This document shows positions 41,842-51,202 of a stretch of DNA of 64,000 bases, piece by piece (within the stretch, counting starts at the first letter, position 1; each line of letters starts with the position of its first letter). Both the position numbers and the translations under genes were made by a program. The notes under the pieces were generated by a model. It worked only from the letters and a program-made list of their open reading frames with translations. It was not told the DNA's origin and ran no database searches. This DNA is from Allomuricauda sp. F6463D (lineage in GTDB: Bacteria > Bacteroidota > Bacteroidia > Flavobacteriales > Flavobacteriaceae): the NCBI RefSeq assembly GCF_023015965.1, contig NZ_JALKAN010000001.1, positions 1,138,160 to 1,202,159 of the forward strand. Direction: 5' to 3'.

Positions 41842-42595
41842 TTAAAAACGAATGAATATGGTTTGCTTCAGCCTCACCTAAAGGAAGTACTGCTCCATTC
41901 CAGTGTTCCCCGGTAATCCATTTACCTGCTGAAAGTGATTTTACCTTAGCATAGTCAATACTATGCCCGTTGAGACCATAAACGGAAAAATAAAAATACG
42001 CTTCATCTACCAGACTATCGGCCATGGCCCAGCCAAAACCAATAGCGATATTTGTATTCAATTCAGCATAAATTCCAGTATCAAAATGATGGGGCCAAAT
42101 ACGAATTTCGGATGCGACATTGAGATGGTCAAGCAAAAACCCACTGGCCTGGTTGGCCAAAAGTCTGTAGTGCATCCATTGTTTAAGCGCTTCGCTATCC
42201 CATTTTTGAATGGTGTGACTTTTAAAATCGTAATCTGGAATTTCAAAATGTAAGGGTCCAGTGAAATCAGCTCCATTGGCTTTTAATTCCTTGCTCAAAT
42301 ATTGGGCAACGGCCTCTTCTACTTCACTTTGTGTTTTGCCCATGGTCTCAAAAGAAGCGACTATTTGGTACTGATGGTCAAGAAAATGAAACGTTTGATC
42401 CTCTAAATTCAACACTGGGATCAATCGTCCCTTGGTAAAAGTTCCCCATCGCCCCCAGATTCGTGTTCCGATAAAATCAAACCTAAGGTTGGTGTGGCTA
42501 TCATCTTCTTTCTTATTGGCAAAACTTCGTCCAAACTTGGCCAAGGTTTGACAAAGTTGGTGTATGTGCTGGTCTATGTTAGTGTATTCCTGCAT
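41807..42595 (-). CDS. Hypothetical protein, DUF5996-like
   Basis: A 262-residue cytoplasmic protein. The N-terminal half (FDFIGTRIWGRWGTFTKGRL, FLDHQYQIVASFETMG) and the central SEIRIWPHHFDTGIYAELN (metal-binding-like His pair) resemble DUF5996, but I would not press the assignment. No enzyme motif is certain. It overlaps the Rieske-glutamate synthase gene by 17 bp, an overlap that implies coupled translation. Confidence 0.75.
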   Translation of the reverse strand: MQEYTNIDQHIHQLCQTLAKFGRSFANKKEDDSHTNLRFDFIGTRIWGRWGTFTKGRLIPVLNLEDQTFHFLDHQYQIVASFETMGKTQSEVEEAVAQYLSKELKANGADFTGPLHFEIPDYDFKSHTIQKWDSEALKQWMHYRLLANQASGFLLDHLNVASEIRIWPHHFDTGIYAELNTNIAIGFGWAMADSLVDEAYFYFSVYGLNGHSIDYAKVKSLSAGKWITGEHWNGAVLPLGEAEANHIHSFLRETTAWTLSQN

Positions 42596-44180
42596 AATTG
42601 ATTCCAGTTAAACGGTGCATTTCATAATCCAATGTGGATAAGTCGTTATGATTAAACTTCTCGACGTTGTCGTGTCCACAAGCACGGGCAACAACCTTGA
42701 TCAAATCATTGGTGGCTGTAAAGAAATTGAACAATTGCTTGGCGGAAGTGTCAATAATCAAGCGACTGCGCAAGTTTTCCTTTTGCGTGGCAATGCCCAC
42801 CGGACAATTGTTGGAACTACATGCTCGCATTCCCAAACAACCAATGGCCTGCAAGGCCGAGTTGGAAACAGCGATGGCATCAGCCCCCAGCATCATGGCC
42901 TTGGCAAAATCTTCCGCCACGCGCAGTCCGCCCGTGATGATAAGGGTAACATCTTTTGCTCCTATTTTGCCGAGGTGTTTTCTGGCACGCGCCAAGGCGG
43001 GAATGGTCGGCACGTTGATATTATCCCTCAAAATAGTAGGGGCAGATCCGGTTCCGCCCCCACGACCGTCCAGAATGATATAATCTACGCCCACTTGAAG
43101 AGCAAAATCAATATCAGCCTCTATATGGCTGGCCGCGATTTTAAAGCCTACGGGGATGCCACCTGTTTTTTCCCTGACTTCTTCGGCCACCTTTCTGAAA
43201 TCTTCTACGGTAAACAAGTCTGGAAATGCCGCCGGAGAAATAGCTGTTTCGCCTTCTTTGAGTCCTCTCACTTCGGCAATTTCTTTGGTGACCTTGTTGC
43301 CTGGCAAATGTCCACCCGTACCCGTTTTGGCTCCTTGACCCCCTTTGAAATGAAAAGCTTGGGCCTTTTTTACCTTGTCCCAGGAAAATCCGAATTTGCC
43401 GGATGCCAACTCATAGAAATATTTGGAATTGTTTTCTTGTTCCTGTGGAAGCATCCCTCCCTCCCCACTGCAAATACCTGTACCCGCCAATTCAGCTCCT
43501 TTGGCCAGGGCAATTTTAGCTTCACGGGACAGTGCCCCAAAACTCATGTCCGAAACAAAAAGAGGCATGTCCAGTTTCAAAGGCTTTTTAGCCTCTGGCC
43601 CAATGACGACGGAAGTTGCTACTTCTTCTTCATCCAATAACGGACGAGTTGCCAACTGAGCAGGTAAAAATTGGATGTTTTCCCATTTGGGCAAGGTAGT
43701 TCTATCTACCCCCATACTGGCGGAAGGGCCGTGGTGTCCCCAGTTTTTTAGTCCGTTTTGGGCAAGTTCTTTGATATAATTGGTGTAAGGCTCGGTGTCT
43801 TCAGGATGGGTATCGGCATATTGACCTAAGTATTGTTCTCTGTTAAAGGGTTGCGGATGTTTTACCAAAAAATCATTGATCTCCGATTCATCTACCCAAA
43901 TGAAATCATCTTTTATTTCGGCCTTGAACTTATGCAGTACTTCTTCATTGTTATACTCGGAAACCCCGGTATCTATACGGTAATCCCAACCGTGAAGACC
44001 ACAAATAAGGTTGTGCCCATCCACATATCCATCGGACATCAAAGCTCCGCGGTGCAGGCAGCGACCATAAAGGACAGATACGGTATCATCATATTTTATG
44101 ATGACGAGGTCCAATCCATTGACTTGGTAATGTACAGGTTGTTTTTTAGGGAGATTATGGTAATTTAAAGTTCGGGTCAT
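42579..44180 (-). CDS. Rieske domain fused to FMN-binding glutamate synthase-like domain
   Basis: A 533-residue fusion. Residues 1-100 are a Rieske [2Fe-2S] domain with ligands C41 and H43 in GRCLHRGALM and C60 and H63 in ICGLHGWDY. From about 130 onward it is a glutamate-synthase FMN-barrel: LFVSDMSFGALSREAKIALA, GTGICSGEGGMLPQE, QGAKTGTGGHLPG, ILDGRGGGTGSAPTIL and the Cys-rich CSSNNCPVGIATQ. The glutaminase and NADPH subunits are absent, so it probably does not make glutamate; the Rieske head may pass electrons to FMN. It is the first gene of a long minus-strand operon. Confidence 0.92.
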   Translation of the reverse strand: MTRTLNYHNLPKKQPVHYQVNGLDLVIIKYDDTVSVLYGRCLHRGALMSDGYVDGHNLICGLHGWDYRIDTGVSEYNNEEVLHKFKAEIKDDFIWVDESEINDFLVKHPQPFNREQYLGQYADTHPEDTEPYTNYIKELAQNGLKNWGHHGPSASMGVDRTTLPKWENIQFLPAQLATRPLLDEEEVATSVVIGPEAKKPLKLDMPLFVSDMSFGALSREAKIALAKGAELAGTGICSGEGGMLPQEQENNSKYFYELASGKFGFSWDKVKKAQAFHFKGGQGAKTGTGGHLPGNKVTKEIAEVRGLKEGETAISPAAFPDLFTVEDFRKVAEEVREKTGGIPVGFKIAASHIEADIDFALQVGVDYIILDGRGGGTGSAPTILRDNINVPTIPALARARKHLGKIGAKDVTLIITGGLRVAEDFAKAMMLGADAIAVSNSALQAIGCLGMRACSSNNCPVGIATQKENLRSRLIIDTSAKQLFNFFTATNDLIKVVARACGHDNVEKFNHNDLSTLDYEMHRLTGINYAGIH

Positions 44181-44297
44181 ATTTAGAAAGTTTACTGTTT
44201 AGTAGTAAAAAAACTAAAAACCTTATCCTCAACACGGATTTTATCAAATTTTCCGGTCCTTTTCTTATACCCGTCACCCGTGTCCACTAGAAAACAT

Positions 44298-45287
44298 CTA
44301 GGGTCCAAGCAAGATTATCCGTGCCTCCGTCAACAGGGTTGTGCGTTCTTCCAAATTCAGATTCAGGGGCAACTGCGCCAGACCCAATATGCGTCGCACC
44401 ATTTCAACTGCCATGAACTGAAGGCACACTTCGTCCTGTATCGGAGCATTATCCGTGTAAATGGCAAGGGCCTTGTCAACGATGGCCTGTGGTTGTCCCG
44501 CCATTTTCAAATGTGCCAAAGTCACCCCTATCTCAAATTCGGGTTCACCAAAAAAACAGAACTCCGGGTCAATGATTTTAAGGCCTTCGTCGGTCTTTAA
44601 CCAACTTCCCGGAAAATAATCCCCATGCAACAAAACATTTCCATCGGCCAGATAGCGTTCGCCAAGGCCAAATACCTTTTTTTTGAGGGCATGGTCCGCT
44701 TTAAACGCATCCCCGATTTCCTGTAACCCGGGAAGTATTCCGTTCAAATCCAATCCATTCTCCTTTAGGTAGGGATACACAAAAATGTGCTCGTGGTTGA
44801 GCTTGCGCATTTCCCGATTGGGCAGTCGTTTTTCCCGACCATCGCAGTGGAAACCCGTATGCAGCGCGGCGGCAAAATCCATGATTTCCTCCAGTACCCC
44901 TAAATCCAGGATACTATTTTTTTCATACAAAAACGTGTAGTCCACTCCATCGCCCAGATCGGCTAGCTTCAACACATGGTTTTCTTCATCCACCCCTTGG
45001 AGTTTCGGCATCTTTGACCTTAGGAATTCATCATTGGTGGTGATGGTATAGAATTCAGCCTCTCGCAATGCCCTGTCGGAAGGGGCGGAGACCTGTGGGT
45101 ACTTCTCCACATAGCCCCGGCTCTGTTTTAAAATGAAACTTCCTTGATCAGTGCGTATACGCAAGGTAAAGTTCATATTTCCCGCTCCGGGGATTTCCAC
45201 CGTGGTTATGCGTTCATCCTTCTTTAGCCACGCTTGTCCACGTAGGTAGTTTTCAAGATGGTCGATATCTTTGGTCATCATTTCCAT
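44298..45287 (-). CDS. APH-fold phosphotransferase, methylthioribose-kinase-like
   Basis: A 329-residue small-molecule kinase. The N-lobe has a GAGNMNFTLRIRTDQGSFILKQS glycine-rich segment with the ATP-binding lysine. The catalytic loop is VLLHGDYFPGSWLKT, followed by the metal-binding segment KIIDPEFCFFGEPEFEIGV. HGDxxxGS and IDPEF(x)FFG resemble 5-methylthioribose kinases more than aminoglycoside kinases. It ends a SusC-SusD-nucleoside hydrolase operon, so a sugar or nucleoside released by the hydrolase is a plausible substrate. Confidence 0.88.
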   Translation of the reverse strand: MEMMTKDIDHLENYLRGQAWLKKDERITTVEIPGAGNMNFTLRIRTDQGSFILKQSRGYVEKYPQVSAPSDRALREAEFYTITTNDEFLRSKMPKLQGVDEENHVLKLADLGDGVDYTFLYEKNSILDLGVLEEIMDFAAALHTGFHCDGREKRLPNREMRKLNHEHIFVYPYLKENGLDLNGILPGLQEIGDAFKADHALKKKVFGLGERYLADGNVLLHGDYFPGSWLKTDEGLKIIDPEFCFFGEPEFEIGVTLAHLKMAGQPQAIVDKALAIYTDNAPIQDEVCLQFMAVEMVRRILGLAQLPLNLNLEERTTLLTEARIILLGP

Positions 45288-45307
45288 TGTTCCAACGTTT
45301 TTGATTG

Positions 45308-46399
45308 TTATTTGGATTTCAGAAGGCTTTCCATCAATCGCTTATGATAATCCGGTACCACATCATAGCAATACAGGATGGGGTATCCCTTGCCCTTATC
45401 GCACAAAAGGTATTGCTTGAAGTGTTGCTCAGGATCGCTCAGCTGCAAATCGTTTTCATGAATCTCCAATCGAGCCACAAGAGGCTCAAGGATAAGGTCC
45501 TCCGGAGCAATCAAGTAATGGCTGGCCAATACATCAAAGGGATTGAAACCAATATCCCCGGCATTCACCCATTGTTGCAGCCATGGTCCCGACTTCTCGG
45601 ACAGCCAATCATTTCCCGTGGCACCGTTCTTCAACTGTACAAGATCTTTGGCGGTCAACCACACCTTGTTCGATATTTCAAAGGGACAGAGCACCACCTT
45701 CAATCCCCTTTCAAAAAGAATGCGAAAGGCATCGTTGTCAAGGTCAAAATTCAGGTCGGGCGCATGCCGTACCGGGTTGCCGATTTCAAAGTATGAAGTG
45801 GGCGTTCTTCTCCCTGCGACCAGAACTACTTCCTGTATCCTTGATGCGAGCTCGGGATAGCGCAGCAGCAACAGCCCCACATTGGTGGCCGGACCTATGG
45901 CCAATATGGTCATGGGTTCCTTGCGCAGGGCTGCTGCCATGGCCTCCACCGCTTCATTGGACGATACATTGGAAATATCCAGCTTCTCCCCTGCTCCCTT
46001 GTACACGGGAATGGGGTAAGGCGAAAAGTCATCCACCATCTGGTTACAAAGCCTGTAGGCATCATCGATTCGGGTATTCCCAAATACGGCACTGATGCCA
46101 GTGATATGGATATTGTCCGCCTTGAACAATTGCAGCAGGGCATACCCATCATCCACATCACTATAGCCCTCCCGATGATATCGCTTCATGCCCACCGCAA
46201 GATCGGTATCTATCCATACCTTCTTTTTTTTTGGCAGGGCATTTTTTTTCAAGGGTGCTGTTCGTTGTTTCAATGTTTTAACAATGCCCTGATCAAGGGG
46301 CGTTCGGTGGGTCAAACCCGGCAAGCCGGCTTCCACTTGTATAGGAATCATAAGTCCTATGATCAAGCAAATTCCCAATGTCTTTTTGATGTTTTTCAT
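45308..46399 (-). CDS. Secreted nucleoside hydrolase
   Basis: About 363 residues from ATG at 46399 (MKNIKKTLGICLIIGLMIPI signal peptide; ATGs at 46417 and 46435 are alternatives, the latter overlapping SusD). The enzyme is an inosine/uridine-preferring nucleoside hydrolase homologue. The calcium-binding acidic motif is split by an insertion, VWIDTDLAVG then SDVDDGYALL. TILAIGPATNVGLLL and PVRHAPDLNFDLDNDAFRILF are further family motifs. Export signal and operon suggest it cleaves nucleosides in the periplasm to base and ribose. Confidence 0.92.
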   Translation of the reverse strand: MKNIKKTLGICLIIGLMIPIQVEAGLPGLTHRTPLDQGIVKTLKQRTAPLKKNALPKKKKVWIDTDLAVGMKRYHREGYSDVDDGYALLQLFKADNIHITGISAVFGNTRIDDAYRLCNQMVDDFSPYPIPVYKGAGEKLDISNVSSNEAVEAMAAALRKEPMTILAIGPATNVGLLLLRYPELASRIQEVVLVAGRRTPTSYFEIGNPVRHAPDLNFDLDNDAFRILFERGLKVVLCPFEISNKVWLTAKDLVQLKNGATGNDWLSEKSGPWLQQWVNAGDIGFNPFDVLASHYLIAPEDLILEPLVARLEIHENDLQLSDPEQHFKQYLLCDKGKGYPILYCYDVVPDYHKRLMESLLKSK

Positions 46400-46419
46400 T
46401 TGTCTTTTTTTAAACATGT

Positions 46420-47865
46420 TTACATTTCCCACCATCCCTTTACATTGATTTTGTCTCCTCCAATCCGGGATACGGCAGCATCATAATTGGCCTTATTCAC
46501 AGCTTGTTCGGACTCTGGGTACAAATAACGGGATGGGTATTGGTCATTGTTAAAATTATCGGGGCCGGGGGTCAATGCGGGGATACCCGTGCGCCTAATG
46601 TTAAACCAGGCTTCATGGCCTACCATAAAAAGGCTGAGCCATTTTTGGGTGAGAATTTTTTCCAGATTTTCATCCGTACCGCCATTCAGAGCTATCCCTT
46701 CACGTGAAAAATAATCCACAGGTACGGCTGTACCATAGTATTCAAAGTGGGCTTCTATTCCAGTTTGGTAATAAATCTGGGCATCTCCAGTAATATAACC
46801 TCTTTCCACTGCTTCGGCCAAGGCAAATTGCACTTCTGAATATAACATCAACTGCGCGTCCACGCCATCTGGCACCAGTCTGAAGCGATCTGCCATGTTG
46901 GATACATCATTGAGCACAATGCCCAGTTCACCAATGGTCTGGGTACTTAATCCATTGGGCATCCCTTTAAATTCTTGGGTGCCCGTGAGTAGACTTTCCT
47001 GTGTGGGGTTGAAAAAAACTCCAATTCTAGGGTCATCCCATTCTTTCAGAATTTGCTCCACGGTTTGGCTCATCTTAAGGCCCTGGTAGATGCCGGTGGA
47101 TGCACTGAACAAGGGAAATTGATTAGGAGCTGCGCTCAGATAAGGCACGGTCGCATTATCGGTATTGGATTGCATCAGCATTCCGCCTTCCGCTAATTCC
47201 TGTAATTTACTGAAATCCGTGATTCTTTTGCTAATCCGGAGATAGTAGCGCACTTGGAGCGAATTCGCGAACCGGATCCATTGGGTCAAGTCATTGTCAA
47301 ACATGATATCCCCTTGAATACTTTCTGTAGTGTTCTGAAGTTGAACCACAGCGGCTTCCAAGCGAGCCAAAATCCCATTTTCAGGGTCGGTATAGATCTG
47401 TTCCTGGGTATCATAGGCGGGCGTAAAATTGAGCTCGTTGAACATTAAGGCCTCACTGTAGGGCACATCGCCCCATAGATCCGTAAGCTGGGAGAAGAGA
47501 TAGCCTCGGAGGATCTCGGCCACTCCATCATAGGCTTCGTTATAACCGGGCAAAGATTTCATTGCTTCCAAATCGGCCAATAAGCTATAGATCAGGCTCC
47601 AATAACCACTGTTACTTCCCAGTTCATACCGGTCTATCCGCTCAAACTCCACATCCGCATTGAATTGCACCAAATAATTATTCAACATTAATCCTTGATT
47701 ATAGGTATGCTCATTGCTCTCGGCCGCCAAAACATTGGTCAACAAGAACTCGGGACTTACTTCTTGGGGTGCGTTCGGGTTGTCATTTATAGCCTGAAAA
47801 TCATTGGTACAACTTGTTATCAATAGGCCAAATACGAAAATTATGATCGATTGTATATGTTTCAT
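46420..47865 (-). CDS. SusD/RagB-family nutrient-binding lipoprotein
   Basis: A 481-residue surface lipoprotein of the SusD-like_2 group. Lipobox cysteine 19 lies in GLLITSCTNDFQ, followed by NDNPNAPQEVSPEFLLTN, typical of the group. The TPR-like helices include LADLEAMKSLPGYNEAYDG and GYLFSQLTDLWGDVPYSEAL. The C-terminal RRTGIPALTPGPDNFNNDQYPSRYLYPESE segment is standard for SusD-like proteins. It starts 10 bp after the SusC stop. The pair forms a bucket-type import complex whose ligand specificity is unknown. Confidence 0.94.
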   Translation of the reverse strand: MKHIQSIIIFVFGLLITSCTNDFQAINDNPNAPQEVSPEFLLTNVLAAESNEHTYNQGLMLNNYLVQFNADVEFERIDRYELGSNSGYWSLIYSLLADLEAMKSLPGYNEAYDGVAEILRGYLFSQLTDLWGDVPYSEALMFNELNFTPAYDTQEQIYTDPENGILARLEAAVVQLQNTTESIQGDIMFDNDLTQWIRFANSLQVRYYLRISKRITDFSKLQELAEGGMLMQSNTDNATVPYLSAAPNQFPLFSASTGIYQGLKMSQTVEQILKEWDDPRIGVFFNPTQESLLTGTQEFKGMPNGLSTQTIGELGIVLNDVSNMADRFRLVPDGVDAQLMLYSEVQFALAEAVERGYITGDAQIYYQTGIEAHFEYYGTAVPVDYFSREGIALNGGTDENLEKILTQKWLSLFMVGHEAWFNIRRTGIPALTPGPDNFNNDQYPSRYLYPESEQAVNKANYDAAVSRIGGDKINVKGWWEM

Positions 47866-47875
47866 GGGATTATGT

Positions 47876-50800
47876 TTAAAAATTGGTCTTAAGGCTTACC
47901 CCAAAACTACGGGTCGATGGATAGGAAAAGTCCTCCACGCCATACACAATATTGCGTTCTTGGAGGGAATTCAGCTCTGGGTCAAAGTGTGGGTTTTCCG
48001 TGAACAGCAATAGGTTGCTGCCAATAAGTCCGATCTTAAGGTTCTGAACCCCTATGGAATTTGCCATCCGTTTTGGGAAGGTGTAATAGATACTCAGTTG
48101 TCGTAATTTGACATAAGAGGCGTCATATAGGGCACTGGCTTCGTTTCCCCGATCATAGAATGCGTTGTTGAACCTACTGGCCGCCACAGCCGTGGTATTG
48201 GGAACATACTCTGGACTTTCTTCAGTGCCCACATTGACTACCCCTTGGCCCACTATGCCATTGCCATCCACAAACTGCGTGCTCTCAGACCCACCTTCAC
48301 GTCCCAACAAGGTTTCCTTCAAAACCCCCGAGGTACTCCCCAAGGCCTTAATCCTGGAAACAATGGTGCCGCCCTGGCGCCAATCGAACAAAATCGTAAA
48401 ATCAAAGTTCTTGTAGGAGAAGCTATTATTAAACCCTATAGTAAAATCAGGGTTGTAATTGCCCAATTTACGCAGGTTGGCATCTTGTACCGGCAGTCCA
48501 TTGGCATCATAAAGGTCTTGCCCGTCTATCTGTACAAAGCCGGTACCGTACATATCCCCTACACGTCCGTCCTCACGGGCAATATAGAACACTGTATTAG
48601 AACCTCCACTACCACTGAACACATTGGCGGTAGCCGTTACAAATTGGTCCACCCCCGTAGGGAGTTCGGTAACCACACTTTTAAACATACTGAAGTTCAC
48701 CGAACTGTTCCATGTAAAATCGGAGGTCCTTATGGGTGAGGCGCTCCACATCATTTCCAGTCCCCGGGTCCTTATCTTGCCCCCATTTTCGTTGAAACTG
48801 CTAAAACCGGTAGCATTTGAAATAGGCCTTGATATGATTTGGTCCTTGCTTGTATTCTGGTAAATGGAGCCCTCAAATTGTATTCTGCCGTTCAAAAACC
48901 ATACTTCCAGCCCAGCTTCATAGGCATCCAACCGTTCTGGCCTTAAATTGGTGTTTTTAAGTACCGTTTCATTGGTGACCCTGAAGTTGGGGCCATAATT
49001 GCCATTAAGCTGAAAGGTCTGGGTATTTTGGAAAGGGTCGGTATCATTGCCTACCGAGGCGGCACTCAACCTGACTTTCAAAAAGGAGATTGCATTAGGA
49101 AGTTCCAAGGCTTTGGAGGCAATATAGCTAATACCTGCCGAATAGTATCCGAACGAGTTATTGCCATCGGGCAGCGTACTGCTCCAATCATTGCGATAGG
49201 TCAGGTCCACATACATTTCATTTCGGTAGGCAAAATTCGCCGTACCGTAGATACTGTTTATCCGTTTGTCCAGATTCTCGCTGCTCCCCAATAAAGGAGC
49301 CCTTGAATTGGCCAAGGTATAGATTTCAGGTAGGGCCAGTTGTGATGCTTCTGCAAAGGAATAATTGATTTTTTGATCGAATCGGTTGGCTCCGACGGTA
49401 AGGGTATAGTCCCAATCGAGATTGAGGCTGTTTTGATAGGTAAACAAAAAATCCATATTGAGTTCCGTAAATCGTAGGTTGTCCTTGCGAAAAGAACCGA
49501 ACGGATTGGCGTTGGTACTGACCGCCCGCCGGAACTCCCTGTCCTCATTATAGGTATCCAAGCCCGTTCGGACTTTCAAGGAAAGGCGATCGGAAAAATC
49601 ATAAGTCGCCGAAACATTGCCCAAGACCCGGTTCTTATCGAAACTATTGGTGTTTTCAAATAGGGTGAGATAGGGGTTGGTCAACCAGAGGTAATTGATG
49701 TCAAAATGTTGACGGCCCGTTTGCCCGGCCTGCCAATAATCCCTGAGCGATGCACTATTGGTCTGTCTTCCCGTCCAATTAAAACCGTAGAGTACATTCT
49801 CGTAGCCATAGCCCAAATTCGGCCGGTTGCCGCTTCGGGTATAGATATAATTGACAAAGGTATTGACCTGAAGCCTATCGCTCAAGTTTTGATCCAAACT
49901 CAGTGCGATACCGTCCCGCTTTAGGTCGGTATTCGGCACGATTCCCTCGTTGCGCAAATTGCTATAGGAAACACGGGTGCTGCCCTTCTCCCCACTATTG
50001 CTGATGGCTATATTGTTTTGATAGGTAATCCCGGTTTCAAAGAAATCCCGCACATTGTCGGGCCGTGCCACCCAAGGAGTCGGTGTTATCGGGGTAAAGG
50101 AACCATCGGGAAGGGTTCTTGCTATGACATCCCCTGCACGTACCGGATTCCCGTTGACATCCATAGAGGGACTATCAAACTGGGGGATCAAAAGTCCGGC
50201 GTCCAATCGTGGACCGTAACTGCTGATCCCACCATCACCGATTCCCCCACCAACACCATTTTGAAAGGCATAGGCCCCATTGGAGCCCAATCCGTACACA
50301 TTTTGATACTCCGGCAAGGTCAGTAGGGTCTCGATAGTGAAATTACTGTTGATGCTCACTCCAAAACCTTCGGCCCTTTTGCCCCGTTTGGTGGTGATAA
50401 CGACCACCCCGTTTGCGGCCCTTGCACCATAAAGGGCAGCGGAACCGGCACCTTTCAAAATAGAAATGGAGGCAATATCGTCCGGGCTGAACTCGGAACT
50501 GCCATTGCCAAAATCCACTTCCTGTAAAGCCCCATTGTTTACCAAATCACTTGTAATCTGTTCATTGCTAATGGGAACACCATCCACCACGAAAAGCGGT
50601 TGGTTGCTTCCGCTCAGGGAGTTTTCACCACGGATAATGATCCTGGAGGAAGATCCCACTCCACTGGAACCATTGGTAATCTGAACACCGGCAACCTGCC
50701 CTGCCAGACTGTTTACCAAATTGGTCTGTGGTACCGTGACCAACTTGTCGGAACTTACCGTAGATACGGCGGACACCAATGCCTGTTTGGCCTTTTCAAT

Positions 50801-51127
50801 GCCTAGAGCGGTTACGACCACTTCATCCAACTGTTCTTGTGAAGCCATCAAGGTTAGTTCCATAGGCAATTGGCGATTCACTACCTGAACATATTGGGTC
50901 GTGAACCCTATGGACGAAATTTGAAGGGTAAAATTATGGGATGGGGTCTCCAATTCAAAAAATCCGTCCTCATCCGTTGTAGCATAATTTTGGGTGCCCT
51001 CCTCATATACGGCAACATAGGGAATTGGTTGTCCATTGGTATCCAATACCCTGGAGGTATATTTGTTTTCTTGTGCATAGAGACCAAGCACAAACAATTG
51101 CATTACTGCAATCAGAAGTGATTTCAT
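47876..51127 (-). CDS. SusC/RagA-family TonB-linked outer-membrane receptor
   Basis: A 1083-residue receptor with a signal peptide (MKSLLIAVMQLFVLGLYAQE), an N-terminal carboxypeptidase-regulatory-like domain (about 22-100), the TonB-box/plug (LDEVVVTALGIEKAKQAL, SLAGQVAGVQITNGSSGVGS, IIIRGENSLSGSNQPLFVVDGVPI) and a 22-strand barrel ending SFGVSLKTNF. The length is normal for SusC. Downstream nucleoside hydrolase and kinase suggest nucleoside uptake rather than polysaccharide. No hybrid two-component or sigma/anti-sigma regulator is adjacent. Confidence 0.96.
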   Translation of the reverse strand: MKSLLIAVMQLFVLGLYAQENKYTSRVLDTNGQPIPYVAVYEEGTQNYATTDEDGFFELETPSHNFTLQISSIGFTTQYVQVVNRQLPMELTLMASQEQLDEVVVTALGIEKAKQALVSAVSTVSSDKLVTVPQTNLVNSLAGQVAGVQITNGSSGVGSSSRIIIRGENSLSGSNQPLFVVDGVPISNEQITSDLVNNGALQEVDFGNGSSEFSPDDIASISILKGAGSAALYGARAANGVVVITTKRGKRAEGFGVSINSNFTIETLLTLPEYQNVYGLGSNGAYAFQNGVGGGIGDGGISSYGPRLDAGLLIPQFDSPSMDVNGNPVRAGDVIARTLPDGSFTPITPTPWVARPDNVRDFFETGITYQNNIAISNSGEKGSTRVSYSNLRNEGIVPNTDLKRDGIALSLDQNLSDRLQVNTFVNYIYTRSGNRPNLGYGYENVLYGFNWTGRQTNSASLRDYWQAGQTGRQHFDINYLWLTNPYLTLFENTNSFDKNRVLGNVSATYDFSDRLSLKVRTGLDTYNEDREFRRAVSTNANPFGSFRKDNLRFTELNMDFLFTYQNSLNLDWDYTLTVGANRFDQKINYSFAEASQLALPEIYTLANSRAPLLGSSENLDKRINSIYGTANFAYRNEMYVDLTYRNDWSSTLPDGNNSFGYYSAGISYIASKALELPNAISFLKVRLSAASVGNDTDPFQNTQTFQLNGNYGPNFRVTNETVLKNTNLRPERLDAYEAGLEVWFLNGRIQFEGSIYQNTSKDQIISRPISNATGFSSFNENGGKIRTRGLEMMWSASPIRTSDFTWNSSVNFSMFKSVVTELPTGVDQFVTATANVFSGSGGSNTVFYIAREDGRVGDMYGTGFVQIDGQDLYDANGLPVQDANLRKLGNYNPDFTIGFNNSFSYKNFDFTILFDWRQGGTIVSRIKALGSTSGVLKETLLGREGGSESTQFVDGNGIVGQGVVNVGTEESPEYVPNTTAVAASRFNNAFYDRGNEASALYDASYVKLRQLSIYYTFPKRMANSIGVQNLKIGLIGSNLLLFTENPHFDPELNSLQERNIVYGVEDFSYPSTRSFGVSLKTNF

Positions 51128-51202
51128 TAGATAATTAGTTTTATTACTTATTGATGGGTTTCATCCAAGCCATGAACTGATAAAAATATGTAAGGGGAGC
51201 AA

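Noticed and set aside
42648..43640. 330-codon plus-strand frame opposite the Rieske-GltS gene
   Set aside because: It is the antisense shadow of a well-conserved enzyme; no family resemblance of its own.
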